A stretch of 5,119 nt of DNA, taken from JBLHLB01 sp047618505. Its GTDB lineage: Bacteria; Planctomycetota; UBA1135; GCA-002686595. Below are positions 1-5,119 of this stretch, piece after piece (positions within the stretch are counted from its first letter, which is position 1; each line of letters starts with the position of its first letter). The notes beneath the pieces are model-generated. The model was given only the letters and a program-made list of their open reading frames with translations. It had not been told where the DNA came from and did not search any database. The stretch spans positions 1 through 5,119 of the forward strand of contig JBLHLB010000309.1 in assembly GCA_047618505.1 (NCBI GenBank), written 5' to 3'. Both the position numbers and the translations under genes were made by a program.

Positions 1-983
1 GGGACACGCATCCAAGCAGCCCCCAAGCGGGCTTTTGCTCCCGCAGCTCCCCCGCCCTTGCGCACGCGTTGAATGCGCGCCGCTGTATGCGCAGCTGTTT
101 CCAAGGACAGCTCGCGGAAGTCCACGGGCAAGCGCGTGGTCATCTCAAAGAACAACAGCCAGAGGCCTAGGCAGGCTGCAAACCAAGTCAAGAAATCGAA
201 ACCGTTCGAGGCGGTCAACATGCGTGCCCAAGGCTCGAAGATCAGGGTCGCGCTCTCTATGAACGCCGGCATGGCGATGCCTCCCTCCTTCAACTCCGCC
301 GCCGTCGCCGGCGTGATCTTCGACAGCAGATCAGAAACAAAGGGCATCTCCTCGACTGTGGTGCCCGTGAAGAGCATGTAGCACACGGCCGCCGCCGTGA
401 GGCCAAAGGCGATCATCATCAGCGAGCCGATGGACTTCAGCCGCTTGGCCAAGCGACCCTCGATCACACCCGCCAGGATGGCCAAGAACTGATTGATCAC
501 GGGCAGAATCTGAATCGCAAAGAGCACACCAAGGAATCCGTAGATCGGATTCGGAAGGCGTCGCGAAACAATCAGGGCGAAGAAAGTCCCTCCCAGGAGG
601 CTACGCCCGACGCTCACCAGCAGCCGGTAGCGAATGAGGTCCCTGCGGGAGAGCGGTGCGGCGAAGAGTCGTTCGATTTCCCCCTGGGGAATGAAGAGCC
701 CGCGATGCACGAATGCTCCCCCCACGGAGATCAACAGGAATACGAGCAGGCCCAAGCGCACGCCGGCGCGCAGGACATCGGGATCCGCCAACTCACCTGC
801 GCTTCCTCCGAAAGCGCCACCAAGGATGATCGCTGCGATCCATACACCCACCAAGGAAACGCCCAGGAGCGTCAGAATGGCACCGCGCGGAGTCTTGATG
901 CGACGCCGTGTGCGACGTAATCCCCCGCGCAACTTGAGCCGCAGGAGCATCCCAAGGGCGGGCTCGGGTAGGAAGCCGCTCAC
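1..983 (-). CDS. ABC exporter membrane subunit (ABC-2-like permease), partial at 3' end
   Basis: Probable membrane-spanning subunit of an ABC exporter, working in the cytoplasmic membrane with the ATPase encoded just upstream; the substrate is unknown. The reading frame is open for 327 codons and has no stop before the left edge, so the C-terminus is missing. I place the start at the GTG at 983-981, which overlaps the ATPase stop as GTGA and gives an N-terminus MSGFLPEPALGMLLRLKLRG. The ATG at 950 (residue 12) is the alternative. After a basic stretch (residues 15-30) come hydrophobic segments at about 35-56, 76-92, 128-140, 147-172, 185-206 and 262-280. The cytosolic loop motif LFAAPLSRRDLIRYRL (106-121) resembles the coupling-region motif seen in bacterial putative ABC exporter proteins of the ABC-2 group. 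The visible C-terminal end (300-327) is basic and rich in Ala and Gly. Membrane character and pairing with the ATPase are clear; the exact family is inference. Confidence 0.85.
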   Translation of the reverse strand, partial: MSGFLPEPALGMLLRLKLRGGLRRTRRRIKTPRGAILTLLGVSLVGVWIAAIILGGAFGGSAGELADPDVLRAGVRLGLLVFLLISVGGAFVHRGLFIPQGEIERLFAAPLSRRDLIRYRLLVSVGRSLLGGTFFALIVSRRLPNPIYGFLGVLFAIQILPVINQFLAILAGVIEGRLAKRLKSIGSLMMIAFGLTAAAVCYMLFTGTTVEEMPFVSDLLSKITPATAAELKEGGIAMPAFIESATLIFEPWARMLTASNGFDFLTWFAACLGLWLLFFEMTTRLPVDFRELSLETAAHTAARIQRVRKGGGAAGAKARLGAAWMRV

Positions 984-1927
984 GCCTGGGCTTCGCCTTC
1001 TGTCGGGGGCGGCTGCTTAGGATCCGCTTCGGTTTGAGCTTCGGTTTGAGCTTCGGTTTGAGCTGCCCGTTCTCGCGCCGGGCCTAGTTCTCCAGTGACT
1101 GCGAAGAAGATCTCCTCTAGGCTTGATCCGGACTCGGGGCTCAGACTTTCACGCGCTGAAGCCATGCTGCCCGAGAAGATACAGCGTCCCTGGTCGAGAA
1201 TAAGTATCTCCTCCGCCAGGGCTTCAATGAGCTCCAAGAGGTGTGAGGAAATCACAACCGAAGTGCCAGCACGGGCCAGTTCCGCAATCGCTTCCCGCGC
1301 CGAACGTATGCCGCGTGGATCGAGGCCGGACAGCGGCTCGTCGAGCAAGACAAGCTTAGGCTGCGGCAACCAAGCACAGGAGAGAGCCAACTTCTGACGC
1401 ATTCCCCGAGAGAGTTCACCACCGAGGGCATCGCGCTTGACGGTCAGCTCGAAACGCTCCAGCAACTCCTCTCCCCTGGCCTTCCAATCCCTAACTTGGT
1501 AGAGCGCCGCTGTGAATTCGAGGTGCTCCCAAACGGTCAATGCATCAAAGGGCTCGGGGTCGTCGGGGACCCAGCCAAGGCAGCGCTTGGCCGCGACTTC
1601 GTCAGTTGCAAGGTCGTGCCCACAGATCAGCACACGCCCGGAGTGGATTGGCAAGACTCCAGAGATAGAGCGCAGAGCCGTCGTCTTGCCAGCGCCGTTG
1701 GGCCCCACCAAGCCCAGGACGCGTCCGGGTTCCAATCGAAAGGACAGCCTGTCCAGGGCCTTGGTGTCGCCGTATTCCTTGGTCAGGTTCTCGACCCACA
1801 GGGCCGGCGGTCCGGGGGGGCCGGCGGGCGTTTTATTGGGCTCATCGCGGGGCTCATCACGGGGCTCATCGCGGGGCTCATCGCTGGGCACAGTTTGGGT
1901 CTCGAATTCGGAGGGCGGCTCTTCCAT
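980..1927 (-). CDS. ABC transporter ATP-binding protein (exporter type)
   Basis: ATPase subunit that powers the adjacent membrane exporter from the cytoplasmic face; 315 residues. Visible motifs in order: aromatic A-loop Y52, Walker A GPNGAGKT (75-82), a Q-loop region reading PDDPEPFDALT (121-131), signature LSRGMRQKL (172-180), Walker B LVLLDEP (192-198), D-loop SGLD (200-203) and switch His229 in ISSHLLE. The usual Q-loop glutamine is replaced by Asp. The signature form LS-x-GM-RQK and the short length of the core are typical of ABC-2 export ATPases. The core is flanked by an acidic, proline-rich extension of about 42 residues with four DEPR units (about 16-30) and a C-terminal tail with three AQTE units, both encoded by 12-bp tandem repeats. 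The start is the ATG at 1927; only a weak GGGA lies upstream, and no better start occurs before the core. The stop overlaps the permease start, indicating translational coupling. The substrate cannot be deduced. Confidence 0.95.
   Translation of the reverse strand: MEEPPSEFETQTVPSDEPRDEPRDEPRDEPNKTPAGPPGPPALWVENLTKEYGDTKALDRLSFRLEPGRVLGLVGPNGAGKTTALRSISGVLPIHSGRVLICGHDLATDEVAAKRCLGWVPDDPEPFDALTVWEHLEFTAALYQVRDWKARGEELLERFELTVKRDALGGELSRGMRQKLALSCAWLPQPKLVLLDEPLSGLDPRGIRSAREAIAELARAGTSVVISSHLLELIEALAEEILILDQGRCIFSGSMASARESLSPESGSSLEEIFFAVTGELGPARERAAQTEAQTEAQTEADPKQPPPTEGEAQA
1028..1063. repeat. 12-bp tandem repeat, three perfect copies
   Basis: Three identical head-to-tail copies of ttcggtttgagc lie inside the 3' end of the ATPase gene. 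Because the unit is 12 bp (four codons), copy-number change keeps the frame; on the minus strand the copies encode repeated A-Q-T-E near the C-terminus. Perfect identity suggests recent expansion by replication slippage. Confidence 0.95.
1839..1886. repeat. 12-bp tandem repeat, four near-identical copies
   Basis: Four head-to-tail copies of ggctcatcgcgg (1839-1850, 1851-1862, 1863-1874, 1875-1886). Copies 1 and 3 are identical, copy 2 has one change (cac for cgc) and copy 4 has one (ctg for cgg). They lie in the 5' end of the ATPase gene and encode D-E-P-R repeats in the N-terminal extension on the minus strand. The unit length preserves the reading frame, as in the unrelated repeat at the other end of the same gene. 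Confidence 0.93.
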
Positions 1928-2017
1928 GGGGATCCCGGAAATGGCGGGCCAGAGAGGTTAGGAAGTTCATCCAACTCTGCGGTACGGTGTCGCCGCAAAA
2001 CCTGCAGGAAACAACCC
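1928..2017. promoter_or_regulatory. divergent intergenic region, likely promoters for the ABC operon and the GAF gene
   Basis: This 90-bp gap separates the start of the minus-strand ATPase from the start of the plus-strand GAF gene, so both transcription starts should lie in or near it. I cannot identify convincing -35/-10 pairs in either direction and see no strong operator-like palindrome. The call rests on gene orientation only. Confidence 0.3.
2006..2010 (+). promoter_or_regulatory. ribosome binding site of the GAF gene
   Basis: AGGAA ends seven bases before the ATG at 2018. It fixes the start of the GAF protein at 2018; the same frame stays open far upstream, to about 1496, but that part is antisense to the ATPase gene. 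Confidence 0.7.
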
Positions 2018-2476
2018 ATGTCCAACACACACGCCGATCTCCTCAGTAATCTCCGCAACGCCTTCACGACCGAAGGGCCCGCTGCCGCCCTTGGTATGGT
2101 CATGCAACACTTCGAGGCCGACGGCGGCACGATCCACCTTCTGGGCGAGGACGGCAACTTGCATCTCAAAGCCAACCTGCCGGAAATGCCTCCGGACTTG
2201 CTCAAGATCATTAGCATCATCCCCGTCGGCAAGGGCATGGCCGGCCTCGCGGTCCAACGTGGCGTCCCCGTCCAGAGTTGCAATATCCAGACGGATGACA
2301 CCGGCGATGTGAAACCTGGCGCAAAGAAGACAGGGCTTCAGGGATCGACCTGCGTCCCGATCTTAAGGGGCGAACGCGCCGTCGGAGCCTTGGGGGTAGG
2401 GACGGTCGCGGAGCACACCTACACGGATGAGGAAAACGAGCTCTTGATGGAGATGGGCCGCCAGCTCTGCGATTGA
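2018..2476 (+). CDS. single-domain GAF protein
   Basis: Small soluble cytoplasmic protein of 152 residues made almost entirely of one GAF domain, a fold that binds small ligands or cofactors and often acts as a sensor. The ligand here is unknown and no output domain is attached. The start ATG at 2018 has an AGGAA ribosome site seven bases upstream. Visible landmarks: an N-terminal helix (about 4-30); strand GGTIHLLGEDGNLHL (36-50), typical of GAF strands 1 and 2; IPVGKGMAGLAVQRGVPV (68-85), the conserved GAF centre; and VPILRGERAVGALGVGT (113-129) followed by YTDEENELLMEMGRQL (135-150), the closing strands and C-terminal helix. Cysteines are at 88, 112 and 151. Assignment to GAF is strong by motif pattern. 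It is transcribed away from the ABC operon, so shared control is possible, and it ends 13 bases before the convergent coding-like remnant. It might serve as a trans-acting partner of a kinase or cyclase elsewhere, but nothing here shows this. Confidence 0.87.
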   Translation: MSNTHADLLSNLRNAFTTEGPAAALGMVMQHFEADGGTIHLLGEDGNLHLKANLPEMPPDLLKIISIIPVGKGMAGLAVQRGVPVQSCNIQTDDTGDVKPGAKKTGLQGSTCVPILRGERAVGALGVGTVAEHTYTDEENELLMEMGRQLCD

Positions 2477-2489
2477 GATCGGATTGCGG

Positions 2490-2735
2490 CTAGATCGTGG
2501 GCACGAGCTGAATGACGTGCTCAAGGACCTTGCCTCTCTTCAGGAGAACGACCTCTTGGGGAATTCCCTCATACCCAGAGATGTACGGGAAGGAGGCGCG
2601 AAAGCGGCCTTCCTTATTCGTCTGCATTGCGTAGGTCCCAAAGATGGCCGGGACGATGATCGGCGCACTTTCGTCGTTCAAGGGCTCGAGGGTAGCGAAC
2701 CAGTCCTCCGGTGGTTTGAAGTTCGCACCTCCCCG
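2490..2735 (-). pseudogene. C-terminal fragment of an unrecognised protein (probable gene remnant)
   Basis: An open stretch of 81 codons runs from just after an in-frame TAG (2738-2736) to the TAG at 2492-2490. It looks like real coding sequence: about 74% of third positions are G or C, against about 60% in the competing plus-strand frame. The peptide has a believable alternation of strands, with segments such as FKPPEDWFATLEPLNDE, GRFRASFPYISGYEG and QEVVLLKRGKVLEHVIQLV. There is no ATG or GTG at a suitable place; the only possible start in the first half is a TTG at 2681 with no ribosome site. I therefore read it as the 3' end of a gene that has lost its 5' part. The Gly-Arg-Phe pattern followed by short strands recalls carboxypeptidase-regulatory-like (Ig-like) beta-domains, but this is only a hint. 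It shares orientation with the glycosyltransferase genes upstream. Confidence 0.45.
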
Positions 2736-2823
2736 CTAGAGGTCAGGGTTAGGGCGCGGGAAGCCTCAGTTGGAACCTGCGTGTGTTGCTTCCAGAATCT
2801 AAGAAGACTTGTTCCGTGAGAAA

Positions 2824-3094
2824 TTATCGCTCGCCATCGTCATAGGACAGGTCGACACGCCCCACTGGAGCCGAAAAGCGAAAGTACCCCGGCTCCACGT
2901 CTTGATCAATGCTCCTCCCTGGCTGACAGGTTTCGCTTTCGCCGGCCGGCCTCCACATTAGGTAGCCCATGGGCACTGGGTTGCCGAGGACGGCATCGGT
3001 CAGGAACACATCGATTGACGCGGGTTCAGGGAGGGCCAAGAACAGCGAGTTCACCCCCCCCCTATTGGTGATGCAGAAGAGGTGGCTGTAGGAG
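2824..3094 (-). pseudogene. coding-like fragment of an unrecognised protein after the glycosyltransferase
   Basis: In the frame ending at TAA 2826-2824, roughly 75-90 codons downstream of the glycosyltransferase stop look protein-coding: about 70% G or C at third positions and a plausible sequence including NSLFLALPEPASIDVFLTD and YFRFSAPVGRVDLSYDDGER at the C-terminus. The frame stays open upstream to 3384, but that part is a shadow of the glycosyltransferase gene, so the true left boundary is unclear. A GTG at 3054-3052, directly after a run of nine G, would give a 76-residue protein but has no normal ribosome site. After the TAA the same frame continues open for 24 more codons to a TAA at 2751-2749, suggesting the stop interrupts an older, longer gene that may include the fragment at 2490-2735 in another frame. 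It could instead be a small intact gene of unknown function. Confidence 0.35.
3054..3062. repeat. homopolymer run of nine C (G on the minus strand)
   Basis: Nine consecutive C on the plus strand, within the coding-like fragment that follows the glycosyltransferase. Runs of this length slip easily in replication and in sequencing, so the reading frame across it is uncertain. Confidence 0.9.
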
Positions 3095-4597
3095 CTAGGT
3101 CTTTCGCCGGTGCAAAAGCCGCCAAAGCAGCGATTGCGAATCGGGTTCCGCTGCCTTTGACACCGGACGCGGCGTAGTGAGCTCGTCCTTTGGGGCGTTT
3201 CCTCCTTCCTCTGCCACGAGGCCGAGGTCCACTTCCAAGACATCTCCGCCGGCCCGGCGAATCGCGTCGCCGTAGACCGCCAATAGCTCCACCACCATGG
3301 CCTCCGTGGTATGCACGCGCCGTGGGGATTCCCGCCAGCGGCGCATGGCGTCGGCATCATTGTGCAATGTCCAAAAGGCGTCAACCCAGCCCGCGTGGTC
3401 GTCTACTTCCACAACCATTCCCGCCGCTCCCCCCTGGGTCACCGAACCAAGGTCACCGGCGTCGCTGACCAACACGGGCAACCCAACGGCGGAGGCTTCG
3501 CGCACGGTCAACCCGTAGACTTCCTCCCAGCGCGAATTGGCCACGACGGCATCCAACTCAGACAGAATGCGCGGCAGGTCATCCAGGACATAGGGCCCGT
3601 GGAGTCTCACTGTGTGATGCTTCTTGGCCAGTTCCCCAAGCTCGTTCACGTAACTCTCATCACCGTGGTAGGCCGGAATCGCACCGTAGATCTCTAAGGT
3701 CGCCTGGGGCACATTGGCCTCAAGGAATGCGTGAGCCAGTTCGAGCTGTCCCTTACTCGGCAAGACGGTCCCAAGGGCACCAATCCTCAATCCTCCAGGG
3801 TGGTTCGGCGACTGTTCACGCAACACCTTGACCTGCGCCACAAGCCCCTTCACATCGACGCCATTCTCCACGACGGCAATGTGACCCTGGTGAATTCCCG
3901 CTCGCACAAAGACAGCGCGAGCCCGACGCGAGGGCGTAACCAAACGCTCCGGCAGGGACAGGCACTCCAGGGCAAACTGTGTGCGCTCCGCTGCCGCGGA
4001 CTCATCATCGGTGACGACCGCCGAGTCCGGACCGCGCAATTCCCCGCCCCTTGACGGCATCAGATGCCCCCAGGTGGAAGCGATGCACTGGGCACAGACA
4101 TCAGGCTTCGGCTGTGCACACACAACCCTGTCCGGTGTCATCATCTGACCCCGCGGACAAAGGGGCCAGTAGTCGTGCAGTGTCATCACGCAGGGCCGAC
4201 CAACCCCGTGGATGGCGCGCAGTGCCCCGAGTCCCCATCCCGTCAGGTGATGCACATGCACGACATCGACGGGGTGCTCCGCCAGCCAAGCGTAAAGCAC
4301 ATCTTCAGCCCTGCGGTTCTCGACCACGTCCGCCAGGGCGCGGTGATCTTGATAGAGGTACGCCATGCGCCGCACCTGCACACCGTCGACCTCCAAATCG
4401 CGCGTGCTATAGGGGTCTCGATCCGGCGAGTAGTCCAGGCACAGCACATGCACTCGATGACCGCGACTGATCAAGTCCCGAGCCAAGTCTCTCGTATGGC
4501 TCTCTACACCACCGGCATCGGGAAACCACCCTTGGCAGAGAATACCGACGTCCAACCCCGTCCCCGCGGTTCCGTCTGCCGTGCCTAACGTGTCCAT
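3095..4597 (-). CDS. GT4-type glycosyltransferase (GT-B fold)
   Basis: Predicted to transfer a sugar from a nucleotide-sugar donor onto a growing glycan at the cytoplasmic side of the membrane; donor and acceptor are unknown. It is 500 residues, longer than the usual 360-420. The N-terminal acceptor domain has the typical opening GILCQGWFPDAGGVESHTRD (18-37) with the glycine-rich GGVE loop, then DVVHVHHLTGWGLGALRAIH (111-130) and LHDYWPLCPRGQ (140-151). Cys147, 160, 168 and 171 form a cluster seen in some relatives. The C-terminal donor domain begins near 265 and shows LPSKGQLELAHAF (279-291) and ANSRWEEVYGLTVREASAVG (353-372), where Glu359 and Glu367 make the EX7E signature of retaining GT4 enzymes. 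Residues after about 450 form a charged, low-complexity tail. The start ATG at 4597 has GAGGAAAG upstream, inside the end of the preceding gene, which stops two bases before it, so the two are very likely cotranslated. Family is confident; biological product is unknown. Confidence 0.93.
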   Translation of the reverse strand: MDTLGTADGTAGTGLDVGILCQGWFPDAGGVESHTRDLARDLISRGHRVHVLCLDYSPDRDPYSTRDLEVDGVQVRRMAYLYQDHRALADVVENRRAEDVLYAWLAEHPVDVVHVHHLTGWGLGALRAIHGVGRPCVMTLHDYWPLCPRGQMMTPDRVVCAQPKPDVCAQCIASTWGHLMPSRGGELRGPDSAVVTDDESAAAERTQFALECLSLPERLVTPSRRARAVFVRAGIHQGHIAVVENGVDVKGLVAQVKVLREQSPNHPGGLRIGALGTVLPSKGQLELAHAFLEANVPQATLEIYGAIPAYHGDESYVNELGELAKKHHTVRLHGPYVLDDLPRILSELDAVVANSRWEEVYGLTVREASAVGLPVLVSDAGDLGSVTQGGAAGMVVEVDDHAGWVDAFWTLHNDADAMRRWRESPRRVHTTEAMVVELLAVYGDAIRRAGGDVLEVDLGLVAEEGGNAPKDELTTPRPVSKAAEPDSQSLLWRLLHRRKT

Positions 4598-4599
4598 GA

Positions 4600-5119
4600 T
4601 TATCTTTCCTCTTGGGATGCCCGCTGGCTTCCGTAGATTGCCTCAAGGGTGTCCAAGTGCGCCGCCAAGGACAAGGGTAGGCCAGGAGACTGCAGGCGCG
4701 GGACCTTGCCATCCACAACCTCCCCCATTGCTCGAGCCCAGGCTGAGACGTCGCCAGGTTCGATTAATCGGCCGTGCTGGGGATCTTCAACCACCGCGCG
4801 AATGCCAGCGACCGCGCTACCTAGAATCGGCACGCCGGCCGCGCGGGACTGGAGCACCGCCAGGGGAGCGTTCTCGTCCCACAGGGAGGGCACGGCCAGT
4901 GCGCTGAATCCCGCTAGGATCTCTGGCGCTTGATCGGGCCCAAAGGGTGCACCACGCGTCACCCGCGCAGGCTCGACCTGGGACAAGACCCTACGGGCAA
5001 ACTCGCGATGACGACCTTCGCTGGGCGCGCCGTGGAGAACCAACTCGAAACTGTCCGGGCCCCGTTCGCGGGCAAGGACCCGTGCTGCATCGATCAACGT
5101 GGCGAGTCCCTTGTGTGGC
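4600..5119 (-). CDS. GT4-type glycosyltransferase, C-terminal half (5' end outside window)
   Basis: The frame is open to the right edge and gives 172 residues before TAA at 4602-4600; the N-terminal acceptor domain and the start lie outside the window. What remains is the donor-binding domain of a GT-B enzyme of the GT4 type: the first visible residues PHKGLATLIDAARVL match the helix after the conserved lysine (the KG motif), FELVLHGAP is the usual strand-G motif, then LAVPSLWDENAPLAVLQSRA and AGVPILGSAVAGI form the sugar-nucleotide site, followed by GRLIEPGDVSAWARAM. At the EX7E signature the first acid is Glu82 of the visible part, but the second position is Gln90 rather than Glu. The gene ends two bases before the next glycosyltransferase starts, so it is probably the upstream member of the same operon. 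Both likely act in synthesis of a surface glycan. A TTG at 5097 is not a plausible start because the domain already extends upstream of it. Confidence 0.9.
   Translation of the reverse strand, partial: PHKGLATLIDAARVLARERGPDSFELVLHGAPSEGRHREFARRVLSQVEPARVTRGAPFGPDQAPEILAGFSALAVPSLWDENAPLAVLQSRAAGVPILGSAVAGIRAVVEDPQHGRLIEPGDVSAWARAMGEVVDGKVPRLQSPGLPLSLAAHLDTLEAIYGSQRASQEER
4604..4611 (-). promoter_or_regulatory. ribosome binding site of the complete glycosyltransferase gene
   Basis: GAGGAAAG on the minus strand ends six bases before the ATG at 4597 and lies within the last codons of the upstream glycosyltransferase. It supports that start and cotranscription of the pair. Confidence 0.7.

Noticed and set aside
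634..1020. Plus-strand open frame over the permease gene
   Set aside because: Arg/Pro/Ser-rich peptide typical of an antisense shadow; the minus strand encodes a convincing membrane protein.
1028..1886. Repeats considered as a CRISPR array or regulatory iterons
   Set aside because: The units are contiguous 12-mers without spacers, differ between the two sites and are explained by in-frame protein repeats.
1496..2017. Upstream extension of the GAF reading frame
   Set aside because: It lies antisense to the ATPase gene and its DNA is fully explained by that gene; the ribosome site and the start of GAF homology favour 2018.
2018..2476. Free methionine-(R)-sulfoxide reductase (single-domain GAF enzyme)
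   Set aside because: The catalytic cysteine in the GxGxCG segment is replaced: here the segment reads GKGMAGLA, and the remaining cysteines do not match that enzyme's positions as I recall them.
2501..2520. Hairpin GCACG...CGTGC as a bidirectional terminator between the convergent units
   Set aside because: Only five perfect pairs with a ten-base loop and no U-rich run; it also lies inside the coding-like fragment.
2484..2819. Plus-strand open frame of 111 codons after the GAF gene
   Set aside because: TTG start with no ribosome site, less protein-like composition and lower third-position GC than the minus-strand frame over the same bases.
4051..4588. Plus-strand open frames over the start of the complete glycosyltransferase
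   Set aside because: No recognisable motifs and fully antisense to a well-supported GT4 gene.

Overview
The window is about 60% GC and densely coding, with most genes on the minus strand. It looks like chromosomal DNA of a free-living Gram-negative-type bacterium. Three things hint at Planctomycetota or a similar lineage: an unusual ABC exporter pair, a small stand-alone GAF protein, and surface-polysaccharide glycosyltransferases. That assignment is inferred from protein style, with no marker gene present, and is held at low confidence.

Layout from left to right. (1) 1-983, minus: the membrane subunit of an ABC exporter, running off the left edge. (2) 980-1927, minus: its ATPase, whose stop codon overlaps the permease start (GTGA), so the two form a translationally coupled transporter. 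The ATPase carries short 12-bp tandem repeats in both terminal extensions. (3) 1928-2017: a 90-bp divergent intergenic region. (4) 2018-2476, plus: a complete 152-residue single-domain GAF protein. (5) 2477-3094: a region with no intact gene. It holds two minus-strand, coding-like segments (2490-2735 and about 2824-3094) that lack credible starts and are separated by stops and frame changes. They are probably remains of one or two decayed genes. A run of nine C (G on the minus strand) lies at 3054-3062. (6) 3095-4597, minus: a complete 500-residue GT4-type (GT-B fold) glycosyltransferase. (7) 4600-5119, minus: the C-terminal half of a second GT4-type glycosyltransferase, running off the right edge.

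The two glycosyltransferases are two bases apart and very likely cotranscribed, with the partial one first. They belong to a polysaccharide, lipopolysaccharide or glycan assembly cluster that continues to the right. The transporter pair and the GAF gene form a separate divergent unit on the left; nothing in the sequence ties the exporter to the glycan genes. I found no tRNA, rRNA, CRISPR array, insertion sequence or attachment site. I see no clear new multi-gene system. The most unusual items are the decayed stretch between the GAF gene and the glycosyltransferases, the slippage-prone repeats in the ATPase, and non-canonical residues in two otherwise conserved motifs.
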